DNA of 64,000 nt from Neoechinorhynchus agilis (lineage: Eukaryota; Acanthocephala), in NCBI GenBank assembly GCA_051530055.1, contig CM121342.1:4898001-4962000 (forward strand), given 5' to 3'. A program made the translations under genes and the position numbers. The notes beneath the pieces were generated by a model. It did not search any database and had not been told where the DNA came from. It saw only the letters and a program-made list of their open reading frames with translations. Numbering within the stretch: the stretch's first letter is position 1; each line of letters begins with the position of its first letter. Positions 45,503 to 56,160 of this stretch are shown in pieces.

Positions 45503-48500
45503 AATCCGGAGGAATGTACAAATTTTTAACCGTGCATTAGAGAGACTATGTTGTTATATCACTTCTCTGATTTATAATTGGTTCGGCTTTATACCTAAAA
45601 AATATAAGCCGGGCAAGAAGGGCAAACTAAAATTTAATGATGATGAAAAACAAAACCGGCTTGCTAGTAAAACTTAAAATAGAATACAGCGCTCACCCTG
45701 AGTCGAAAAAATGGCAGAGTTTGACATTCCGTAGTTGTGTCGAGGTGATCAAGTGGACTAATGCTTTTGATTCCAGTTTTTTGGGTCAACTGGTTCGAAT
45801 CCGTTACCGTCGATGACACACAACAAAAGGGGACGAAATATCTCGCTAAAGGGAGGAAACCCACTGATGAGTCCCACGCCCTCGTGAGGTATTTGGGGAT
45901 CCGGAGGAATGTACAAATTTTTAACCGTGCAGTAGAGAGACTATGCGGTTATATCACTTCTCTGATTTATAATTGGTTTGGCTTTATACCTAAAAAATAT
46001 AAGCCGGGCAAGAAGGGACAAACTAAAATTTGATGATGTTGAAAAACAAAACCGGCTTGCTAGTAAAACTTAAAATAGAATACAGCGCTCACCCTGAGTC
46101 GAAAAAATGGCAGAGTTTGTACATTCCGTAGTTGTGTCGAGGTAGTCAAGTGGACTAATGCTTTTGATTCCAGTTTGTTGGGTCAACTGGTTTGAATCCG
46201 TTACCGTCGATGACACAAAACCAAAGGGGACGAAATATCTCGCTGAAGGGAAGAGGTAACTCACTGATAAGTCCCACGTCCTCGGGAGAGGTATCTGAGA
46301 ATCCGGAGGAATGTACAAATTTTTAACCGTGCAGTAGAGAGACTATGCGGTTATATCACTTCTCTGATTTATAATTGGTTTGGCTTTATACCTAAAAAAT
46401 ATAAGCCGGGCAAGAAGGGACAAACTAAAATTTAATGATGATGAAAAACAAAACCGGCTTGCTAGTAAAACTTAAAATAGAATACAGCGCTCACCCTGAA
46501 TCGAAAAAATGGCAGAGTTTGACATTCCGTAGTTGTGTCGAGGTGATCAAGTGGACTAATGCTTTTGATTCCAGTTTGTTGGGTCAACTGTTTCGAATCC
46601 GTTACCGCCAATGACCCACAATCAAAGGGGACGAAATATCTCGTTGAAGGGAGGAAACTCACTAATGAGTCCCGCCTCCTCGCGAGGTATTTGGGAATCC
46701 GGAGGAATGTACAAATTTTTAACCGTGCATTAGAGAGACTATGCGGTTATATCACTTCTCTGATTTATAATTGGCTTGGTTTTATGCCTAAAAAATATAA
46801 GCCGGGCAAGAAGGGCAAACTAAAATTTAATGATGTTTATCGTATTTGCGTAAGGATTCTCCGTGCTTTCGTTTTCGGTTCCAAACTCAACGATCCTCGA
46901 GAAATGGCGCTGGCCGCTCTATGGAATTCGAGGCTTCCACTTACTTCCGCTACAACAGTTGCTACCCGAGTAAAAAGTGGACATGAATCGTCAGGTGATT
47001 CGAAACTTTGTTTCTATCATCAGAGATTCGGGCGCAAAGCCCGCCGATGTCGACCGTCGTGTATCATGTCGTCAGAAGTCTTTCCTAGTGCCCATTCAAA
47101 AAACGAGGTCATCTTTGAATTCGACAACGATTGGCTCAACACCCAACATCCTATTTTTTGTTTTGGAGCAAATATCCTGTCGACGCCTTTTGGTCGATAT
47201 AGCGCAGAAATCAGCGTACTGCCAGCCACACAATCAGATCGGCAATGCTGGCCTCGAGGTCGATCATTAACAGCCGCGAACGGTTCCACAATCCCAACGT
47301 TGAATGGCGACCGCTCGCTTTCTTTAGTAGACAACTTCGGAATAGTGTGTTCGATCGGGAACTACTAGCCATTTATCTTGCAATCAGACATTTTAGATAT
47401 TTCATCGAAGGTCGAGCGTTCACCGTTTTCACTGACCACCACCACCCCATTGACTTTTGCGATTTCAAAGGTTTCTGATCCGTGGACAGCGCGTCCGACA
47501 ACTCAATTTTGTCTCGGAATTCACGACCAACATTGAGCATGTAGCGGGTAAGGATAATCTGGTAGCCGACACGCTCTCTCAAGAATATCAGTGACGGTAT
47601 ATCGTTCGAGGAAATGGCACACGATCAGCTGGCCGACTAGAATATCCAACAATAACGTCGACACAGACCATTTGTGCCAACATCGTGGAGCAAGCGAATA
47701 TTTGATTTTAATCAACGCAACTCGCAAACTGGTTCGGTATAAATTTGTTTTGCCAGGCTTATCGAAGAATATCGGCAACTGGATGAAAATATGTATCGAT
47801 TGCCATCGATCTAAAATTCAACGACATACGCGAGCATCGACATTCGAACCTATGTCTCGCCGCTTCGACCATGTCGACATTGATTTGGTCGATCCGTTTT
47901 CTCTGTCACAAGGCTACACTCATCTTCTGGCGGCAGTGGCCAGAGGCGATCCCAATGAGGAACACCGACGCGATATCTCGTTTCGGAATACCTAAAGATC
48001 TCACTTCCAACCGTGGACCGCAATTCATTTCGCAGTTGTAGGCAGCGGCAGCTAATCATCTCGGAATGAAACTACACCGCACCACCGCCTACCACCCTCA
48101 ATCGAACAGAATAATCGCGAAGTTCCACAGACATCTCAAATCGGCTTTGAAAGCTCACCTTCGCAGAAACAATTGGACGGACCAACTCCCGTGGATTCTG
48201 CTAGGAATGCGAACGGCATCCAAATCCGATCTTAGATCGTCAGCGGCCTCAATCAACGTCCCAGCCGATTTCCTCGATGTCTCTTGGAACCAGGTCGAGC
48301 CACACGTCCACCTACAGCGTCTACGCGAGAAAATCCAATCGTTAGCTCCTGTTCCTATCGTGCATCATGGCAAGATAACAACGTTTATACCTCAATCTCT
48401 AAATCGAGCCTCGTTCGTTTTCGTCAGGCGCGGGTAGCCGGGGAATCCGATACAAACCCCATATACGAGAAAGTCTTGGAACGAAGCGATAAATTTTTAA

Positions 48501-48740
48501 CGGTGGATATCGGAGGACGACCTGAGAATGTGTCAATCGATCGGCTTACAAAAGCCTACACCGACCCAACAGAGCCAGTCAAACTCGCTCAGCCGCAAAA
48601 ACGAGGACAACCCCCCAAACCGTCCAGTGGCGTGAGCGTACGTCGGGCCGGTGCTTAACGAATTTCCGATGTCCGTTTTTCTCGTTACATTACGATTTTT
48701 TGAACCGAAAAATGAATTCTCTGGACTTTGGATAATTTAA

Positions 48741-49201
48741 TTGGTAAAAGAGTGCTTTAAGGTATAATTGAGACATTTTACCCGATATTTATTCAGAACA
48801 ATAGTTATAAATTATTCGTGAAATTTCTCTAGATTGGTCCTTGCAGGATCGAGAGGTTTGGCGGTGAATTCATACGCAGCAAAATTCCGATTTTATCATC
48901 ATCATCGATGGAAATGTGCTGAATGAGTTTGGTGTTTGTGGAGAAAGCAGCATATTTTGACATTTAGAAGAAAAAACAGATTAGTTTTTGTCGCAGAGGA
49001 TTAGGAATGCACCATTTTTTCCCAAGTGCTTTTTTGCTCTCGAAATTTTCGGTAGACGGCTGGAAATGTTACGGAATGTTCAACGTTTTTATAATAACGA
49101 GCGGTGTGAGCTATCACTCTTCTCGCCTATTATGGCGTTTTCGTAGACATGCCGCGAATAATAAGTAGCTCGAGACGGATATACAGATCGGAAAACACAC
49201 A
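48741..49201. other. Intergenic, upstream of the calponin-homology gene
   Basis: No gene recognised. The 3' part presumably holds the promoter of the next gene. Confidence 0.35.
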
Positions 49202-49209
49202 TATAAAAG
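49202..49209 (+). promoter_or_regulatory. TATA box of calponin-homology gene
   Basis: TATAAAAG 37 bases before the ATG. This predicts a transcription start about 25-30 bases downstream and a very short leader. It is one of the few clear core promoter motifs in the window. Confidence 0.55.
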
Positions 49210-49245
49210 AGAGAGAGATTGTTTCTGAGTTACCGAGCACGAGAT

Positions 49246-49617
49246 ATGGCAAAGAAACGCGATCCGGAATTGGAAGTAAAAGTTCAGAAATGGATGGAAG
49301 ACGTCATTGGTGAGAAGTTCAATCCAGATCTGAAATACGATGACAATTTGAAAGACGGCGTTCTCATATGCAAACTGATGAACAAGCTTAGTCCTGGTTC
49401 AATTACTAAAATCGAGGAGCGAGGATCCGGCTTCGTGTTGAGACAAAATATCGATCGATTCCAAAAAGCGGTGAAGAGTTATGGCGTTGCGACCGAGCAA
49501 GTGTTCCAGACCGTGGATTTGTTCGAGAAGAAGAACATTGGACAAGTTACAGCTTGTCTCATTGAACTCGACCGACAATCGAAACTGAAGAATGCATCGA
49601 ATCCACACATAGAATAG
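49246..49617 (+). CDS. Calponin-homology (transgelin/SM22-type) protein, CH domain only
   Basis: An actin-binding-family protein. The start used is the ATG at 49246 (MAKKRDPELEVKVQKWMEDV); the frame continues upstream only with non-ATG codons. The 123-residue product is one CH domain: WMEDVIGEKF, DDNLKDGVLICKLMNKLSPG, VLRQNIDRFQKAVKSYGV, TVDLFEKKNIGQVTACLIEL. This pattern, including the LKDGVxLCxLxNxLxPG block and DLFE-KNI, is typical of transgelin and calponin. The C-terminal calponin-like repeat of full transgelins (about 200 residues) is absent; the protein ends NPHIE. It is intron-free with a TATA box. A muscle or cytoskeletal role is inferred from the family. Confidence 0.85.
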   Translation: MAKKRDPELEVKVQKWMEDVIGEKFNPDLKYDDNLKDGVLICKLMNKLSPGSITKIEERGSGFVLRQNIDRFQKAVKSYGVATEQVFQTVDLFEKKNIGQVTACLIELDRQSKLKNASNPHIE

Positions 49618-50136
49618 ACATTATAGCAGAATTAATCTGTCAAAGAACACTTTATAGAGATGCAGTGAGAAAAAAAACGCGTTTACTGTAGCTTAAGTGG
49701 CATTTTACTCGCTTTTTTTGCGTTTTTTGGTTGTTGTTGAAATCTCCGGCTTTCACAAGATCAGTTTATGTTCAAATTAAACTCTTGAACATCCGCATTC
49801 ATACACACACAGATTTGCATTTACTTTTAATCAGCGGCGCAACACCGTTGGCGGATCTCGTCTTTTTTGCCCGAACATCTTGCGCTCAATGCCGTTCATT
49901 CTCGCATTCACCACCTCAACTATCGGTTGGGGGGGGGAGGGAACCGTCAGCCGAAAGTCGATTTTATCCTTTTGCCACAAAAATCAGCGCGTACAAACGG
50001 TAAACAATATGTAATTCTTATATGTTTAAGATTTTATCCATATACGGCCGAATGGACACCCGCAGTTCACCAATTTCGTTCTGGGAAGCGCTGGTCTGCG
50101 CTCAATGTCCCAAGACCGTACGGTAAATGAGTTTGT
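49618..50136. other. Intergenic, nothing recognised
   Basis: 3' flank of the CH gene with a short G run (about 49929-49938). No gene seen. Confidence 0.35.
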
Positions 50137-50333
50137 AAGAATCCCTCCGGATTCTCAGATACCTCCCGAGGAGGCGGCATCAGTGAGTTACCTCTTCCCT
50201 TCAACGAGATATTTCGTCTCTTTTGGTTGTGTGTCATCGGCAATAACGGATTCGAACCAACTGACCCAACAAAATGGGATCTGGAGCATTCTTGACCACC
50301 TCATCAGCACAACTACGGAAAGTACAAACTTAA
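50137..50333 (-). repeat. Fragment of the tRNA-headed repeat
   Basis: A partial, diverged single copy in minus orientation, containing rc of GGTTCGAATCC and the CTGATG and GAGACGAAATATCTCG segments. The hammerhead-like core is eroded here (the GUCCC strand is lost). Confidence 0.8.
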
Positions 50334-50339
50334 CAGGAA

Positions 50340-51080
50340 CTAAATGAAAAAAATTCCCATATTCAATGGACATGCGAAAAAGAAGATTGTGGTATTTTAC
50401 CATTTCTCGATGTACAAGTCAAAAGGAACTATGATAACACTTTCTCGACCTCGGCCTATATCAAACAGGGGGATCTCCACACAAATACAAATTATCGAGA
50501 TTCCAATCACTAGTCATCAGAGCATACCGATATAGCTCGAACTTGAATTGCCTCAATAACGAACTCGACCGATTATGGAATATATTTAAAAGTGGTGGCT
50601 ATCCAAAGAAATTAATGTTAAGAACATAGAAAGATACTCAATAAATGATCGGAAGGGAACCTACAAAAAAATCGGGATATCGGATCTTCAACGAATGCAG
50701 ACACATGATATATAGAAATTCCTTACATAAATGATAAATGGAATTCCAATATAGAAACATTGATCAAACAACTCGATATGAAGAAGGAATGTATTCCAAA
50801 AGGGAACAAACACTATATAGTTTGTTACTACCTAAAAGAGTGCAAAATATAAACGAGTGCGGCTATAGGATCCCCTGCATGGACTGTGATCAATCGTATG
50901 TAGGACGATCCAGAAAAATGGATAAAAGCCCGTACACCACGTGATTGAAAATGATCATCAGATCAATTTTGATGCCACTGAGATTCTAGCAAAATGTAAA
51001 AATTGTAGAGACAGAACCGCCTTCCACCTCATATACGTCCTAAAGGACAAATGGTTGTAAAACGACGTGTTTTAGATATC
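50340..51080 (+). mobile_element. Penelope-like element debris with GIY-YIG endonuclease
   Basis: Plus-strand frames contain GYRIPCMDCDQSYVGRS, matching the GIY-YIG start of Penelope-like elements (IYRIPCxxCxxxYIGQT). Downstream, ENDHQINFDATEILAKCKN matches their H-hxWxxAxILA block. A short piece near 50640-50700 may be the end of the reverse transcriptase. Frames are repeatedly interrupted, so it is dead. No full reverse transcriptase is visible. Confidence 0.6.
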
Positions 51081-51094
51081 TGAACAAGGCCCAC

Positions 51095-51250
51095 GCTCAG
51101 GCCGAAAATTAATCAAATTAATCTATAATTCTTTAATAATCCTTCGAAATATTTCCAATAAATCAAATATCTTTGTGTATGACTGGGATTATGCTAACCA
51201 AAAGTATAAACTTCGATTATCCCAAAAGATATTCTTTGTCGGTGATTATG
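51095..51250. repeat. Relic of hairpin family F2
   Basis: Contains TTCGAAATATTTCCAATAAATC and GATTATGCTAACCAAAAGTA, followed by TAAACTTCGATTATCCCAAA, an eroded version of the outer arm seen at 58.7-60.3 kb. No intact hairpin. Confidence 0.45.
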
Positions 51251-51275
51251 ATAAGAAGGAGGGACTTATTGCTTT

Positions 51276-54200
51276 GGTACCAATCGATACTTTGTTTCAT
51301 CGATTAGTTCTTAAATTCATTTCATTGATTTGGAAACAAATTCGGAATTAATGAAAGGAATTTTAAGACCAATCGATACTTTGTTTCATCGATTAGTTCT
51401 TAAATTCCTTTCATTGATTTGGAAACCAATTCAGGATCAATGAAAGGAATTTTAAGACCAATCGATACTTTGTTTCATCGATTAGTTCTTAAATTCCTTT
51501 CATTGATTTGGAAACATATTCAGGATCAATGAAAGGAATTAAGACCAATCGATACTTTGCTTCATCGATTAGTTCTTAAATTCCTTTCATTGATTTGGAA
51601 ACAAATTCAGGATCAATGAAAGGAATTTTAAGACCAATCGATACTTTGCTTCATCGATTTGTTCTTAAATTCCTTTCATTGATTTGGAAACATATTCAGG
51701 ATCAATGAAAGGAATTTTAAGACCAATCGATACTTTGCTTCATCGATTAGTTCTTAAATTCCTTTCATTGATTTGGAAACATATTCAGGATCAATGAAAG
51801 GAATTTTAAGACCAATCGATACTTTGAACCAATCGATACTTTGTTCATCGATTAGTTCTTAAATTCCTTTCATTGATTTGGAAACAAATTCAGGATCAAT
51901 GAAAGGAATTTTAAGACCAATCGATACTTTGCTTCATCGATTAGTTCTTAAATTCCTTTCATTGATTTGGAAACATATTCAGGATCAATGAAAGGAATTT
52001 TAAGACCAATCGATACTTTGATTCATCGATTAGTTCTTAAATTCCTTTCATTGATTTAAACCAAATTCAGGATCAATGAAAGGAATTTAAGACCAATCGA
52101 TACTTTGTTTCATCGATTAGTTCTTAAATTCCTTTCATTGATTTGGAAACAAATTCAGGATCAATGAAAGGAATTTTAAGACCAATCGATACTTTGTTTC
52201 ATCGATTAGTTCTTAAATTCCTTTCATTGATTTGAAACAAATTCAGGATCAATGAAAGGAATTTTAAGACCAATCGATACTTTGTTTCATCGATTTGTTC
52301 TTAAATTCCTTTCATTGATTTGGAAACATATTCAGGATCAATGAAAGGAATTTTAAGACCAATCGATACTTTGCTTCATCGATTTGTTCTTAAATTCCTT
52401 TCATTGATTTGGAAACATATTCAGGATCAATGAAAGGAATTTTAAGACCAATCGATACTTTGCTTCATCGATTAGTTCTTAAATTCCTTTCATTGATTTG
52501 GAAACAAATTCAGGATCAATGAAAGGAATTTTAAGACAAGAGACCAATCGATACTTTGCTTCATCGATTTGTTCTTAAATTCCTTTCATTGATTTGGAAA
52601 CATATTCAGGATCAATGAAAGGAATTTTAAGACCAATCGATACTTTGCTTCATCGATTAGTTCTTAAATTCCTTTCATTGATTTGGAAACCAATTCAGGA
52701 TCAATGAAAGGAATTTTAAGACCAATCGATACTTTGCTTCATTGATTAGTTCTTAAATTCCTTTAATTGATTTGGAAACAAATTCAGGATCAATGAAAGG
52801 AATTTTAGGACCAATCGATACTTTGATTCATCGATTAGTTCTTAAATTCCTTTCATTGATTTGGAAACAAATTCGGAATTAATGAAAGGAATTTTAAGAC
52901 CAATCGATACTTTGCTTCATTGATTAGTTCTTAAATTCCTTTAATTGATTTGGAAACAAATTCAGGATCAATGAAAGGAATTTTAGGACCAATCGATACT
53001 TTGATTCATCGATTAGTTCTTAAATTCCTTTCATTAAATTTAAACCAAATTCAGGACCAATGAAAGGAATTTTAAGACCAATCGATACTTTGTTTCATCG
53101 ATTGGTTCTTAAATTCCTTTCATTGATTTGGAAACAAATTCAGGATCAATGAAAAATTTTAAGACCAATCGATACTTTGCTTCATCGATTTGTTCTTAAA
53201 TTCCTTTCATTGATTTGGAAACATATTCAGGATCAATGAAAGGAATTTTAAGACCAATCGATACTTTGCTTCATCGATTTGTTCTTAAATTCCTTTCATT
53301 GATTTGGAAACATATTCAGGATCAATGAAAGGAATTTTAAGACCAATCGATACTTTGCTTCATCGATTTGTTCTTAAATTCCTTTCATTGATTTGGAAAC
53401 ATATTCAGGATCAATGAAAGGAATTTTAAGACCAATCGATTAGTTCTTAAATTCCTTTAATTGATTTGGAAACAAATTCAGGATCAATGAAAGGAATTTT
53501 AGGACCAATCGATACTTTGTTTCATCGATTAGTTCTTAAATTCCTTTCATTGATTTGGAAACAAATTCGGAATTAATGAAAGGAATTTTAAGACCAATCG
53601 ATACTTTGTTTCATCGATTAGTTCTTAAATTCCTTTCATTAACTTTGAACCAAATTCAGGATCAATGAAAGGAATTTTAAGACCAATCGATACCTTGTTT
53701 CATCGATTTGTTCTTAAATTCCTTTCATTAACTTTTGAAAAAATTAAGAATCAATGAAAGGAATTTTAAGACCAATTGATACTTTGTTTCATCGATTTGT
53801 TCTTAAATTCCTTTCATTGATTTGGAAACAAATTAGGATCAATGAAAGTAATTTTAAGACCAATCGATAATTTGTTTCATCGATTTGTTCTTAAATTCCT
53901 TTCATTAACTTTGAACCAAATTCGGAATTAATGAAAGGAATTTTAAGAACAATCGATACTTTGCTTCATCGATTAGTTCTTAAATTCCTTTCATTGATTA
54001 GGAAACCAATTCAGGACCAATGAAAGGAATTTTAAGACCAATCGATACTTTGTTTCATCGATTTGTTCTTAAATTCCTTTCATTGATTTGGAAACAAATT
54101 CGGAATTAATGAAAGGAATTTTAAGACCAATCGATACTTTGTTTCATCGATTGGTTCTTAAATTCCTTTCATTTATTAGGAAACAAATTCAGGACCAATG

Positions 54201-54575
54201 AAAGGAATTTTAAGACCAATCGATACTTTGTTTCATCGATTAGTTCTTAAATTCCTTTCATTGATTTGGAAACAAATTCGGAATTAATGAAAGGAATTTT
54301 AAGACCAATCGATACTTTGTTTCATCGATTTGTTCTTAAATTCCTTTCATTAACTTTGAACCAAATTCGGAATTAATGAAAGGAATTTTAAGACCAATCG
54401 ATACTTTGCTTCATCGATTAGTTCTTAAATTCCTTTCATTGATTAGGAAACCAATTCAGGACCAATGAAAGGAATTTTAAGACCAATCGATACTTTGTTT
54501 CATCGATTGGTTCTTAAATTCCTTTCATTAACTTTTGAAAAAATTCAGAATCAATGAAAGGAATTTTAAGACGAA
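51276..54575. repeat. 89-bp palindromic satellite, left block, about 37 copies
   Basis: The unit runs ACCAATCGATACTTTGTTTC, ATCGATTAGTTCTTAAATTC, CTTTCATTGATTTGGAAACA, AATTCAGGATCAATGAAAGG, AATTTTAAG. Copy starts are 89 bp apart (for example 51365 and 51454). GAAAGGAATTTTAAGACCAATCGAT is the reverse complement of ATCGATTGGTTCTTAAATTCCTTTC, so each unit can form a hairpin stem of about 28 bp with a loop of only about 10 nt. Variant positions (TTAG/TTTG/TTGG, CAGGATC/CGGAATT) recur in blocks. Confidence 0.93.
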
Positions 54576-56160
54576 TCGACAAGCGAACCTTGTACAATAA
54601 TTTGGGGATGAAGAGCGCGTTCTTTATGAGAAACAAGGCTTCATGAGCCGAGAGAGCGCACACCCTATCGCACAGCAACGAAAGTTTCGGTATGATATGG
54701 CCGATCTCATCTTCCACATTTGAATCGAAGACACAACTGCCCAAGAGGCTGAGTTGTTCCCGAGTCACGAGTTCAGACCTGGAGCTACGGCCTCGAACCC
54801 ATCCATTAGTTCCTAGACTTTGGCGGCGTCTTCGATATTTAATGCTAGAATCTCACACTTTCCAGCATTAAGCTCAATGCCCATCTTCGAGGTCTCCCTA
54901 ATCAGCGTCTCCAAATCGCGCAGTACAACGGAGGGATCACCTCCGAGCGTAGCGTCATCCAAGTACCAAGCGTTGAAGCTGGAATGGAGAGAATGCGCTA
55001 TTGGGTTTACTGTTAGGGAGAATCCGATTGGACCGAGGGGATCTCCTTGCTGCACTCCTCTTTCGGACCAAATGAGGTGGTCTTCGAAAAGCAAAGGAAT
55101 CGCCGTCCCGTAGGCATTGAGAAAATACTGGAAGGCTTCTGGTGCGTGATCCCTAATTGCGCGGAACATGCTTTCTCTATTGAGAGAGTTAAAGGCGTTC
55201 CGAAAATCGCACTTAAGAATCACGCACGGCGCTGAGCTACTCGTAGCAAAGTTTCGGAGCGAGTGGACGATAGCTTCCGCCCCGCAGGATGTGCAGCAGC
55301 CCAGTTGGACTGGACGAAGTTGCTGCCCGGTTTTCTCTGTAATACGTTTGCAGAGAATTTTTCCTGCAAGTCGGCGTATCGTCGAAGATACGGCGATGGG
55401 ACGAATCCCACCTTCTTTTTTGTGAGAGCACATAATGATGCTCCGAAAAATAGGTCTTTTGCAACGGGGTTCAGGTCCTCTCCAGTCAGGCGGTCGACTA
55501 TTCGAGAAAGCGCACTTTCTAGAGAGAGAGCTGCTTCACCAGTTGAAAAGGACATCATGTCCTTTAAGTGCTGAGGCCTTAGTCCGTCAAGCCCGTGACC
55601 CGAACCATTTGCAAAAGTTGAGATGGCCTTTTTCATCTCTGAAATTTGAGTGGGCGTCCTGTCCTGAATGGGAGGAGATGGAATTTCAAAGCTTCCGCTA
55701 CTACATGGGTGCTTCGACCGGAGTATTTGTAGCGTCTCGCTGTCTCCTTTTGCGAAACTGTCGGAGGATGACAATAACCGAACAGCCCCCGAACATCCCC
55801 GTCCGCAAGCTTCGAAGAGACACGCTCAGTCAGTGATCGCTTTGAAAAACGGCAGCGATACTCTTCCTTCGTGCGTCCCTTAGAAACCTCGCGGAGATTC
55901 CTTTCAAAATTTTTAAATATTTGTTCAAAGGAATCTAACCTTTCCTTGATTGTTGATGTCAAAGACATCCCAGAATCACCGCTGGTGCATAGGACTAAGC
56001 GCGGGAAAGCGAAGAGCCGTGTCCATGAAGGCGCACAGTTCGTTTGCAGGCAATCATTGAGCAATCCCGTAAATGCTTTGGCGACCAGATATCGCGCGCC
56101 TTTGGGGATCCGTTTCAGGACGTTCCTGGGCAGAAACCGCACGATATCAGGTATCGAAAT
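54576..56160 (-). mobile_element. LINE-type reverse transcriptase fragment inside the satellite
   Basis: Minus-strand frames, high to low: RVSSKLADGDVRGLF (about 55830), GSGHGLDGLRPQHLKD, LFFGASLCALTKK, EGGIRPIAVSSTIRRLAGK, LKCDFRNAFNSLNRESMF, GVQQGDPLGPIGFSLTVNPI, WYLDDATLGGD (the YxDD catalytic box as YLDD), ELNAGKCEIL, then thumb-like LSAHEALFLIKNALFIPKLL. Two to three frame changes and the loss of the C-terminal part make it inactive. Both ends abut 89-bp satellite units directly. It belongs to the same RT family as the C-terminal relic at 1.7-2.4 kb. No endonuclease domain is visible. Confidence 0.8.

Larger units (their letters stand above)
45345..46838 (+). repeat. Tandem array of about 395-bp tRNA-headed repeats, nearly 4 copies
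   Basis: Same unit as at 38.3-40 kb, in plus orientation. Heads are at about 45351, 45748, 46148 and 46548. Each head has A- and B-box-like sequences, and each body has the hammerhead-like segments. The array starts at the A box of the first unit and stops inside the last unit, so both ends look like recombination points, not retroposition ends. No poly(A) or simple-repeat tail is seen between units. Confidence 0.88.
45243..48688 (+). mobile_element. Ty3/Gypsy LTR retrotransposon fossil, CsRn1-like, broken
   Basis: LTR-end remnants sharing CCGATGTCCGTTTTT and ending GTTACA lie at about 45243-45305 and 48664-48688. A primer-binding site at 45308-45320 (TGGTGACCCCGAC) would suit tRNA-Trp, as in the CsRn1 group. 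Recognisable parts in order are a gag Cys-His box of CHCC type (about 47000-47065), RNase H (about 47270-47460), integrase (about 47690-48280) and a C-terminal integrase tail (to about 48660). An array of tRNA-headed repeats sits between the primer site and gag. The element is broken, with perhaps five or more breaks. It lies inside the 116-bp satellite, so it is younger than that array. Confidence 0.75.

Noticed and set aside
55047-55836. Plus-strand frames over the reverse transcriptase fragment
   Set aside because: They are shadows of the minus-strand RT frames, which carry the recognisable motifs.
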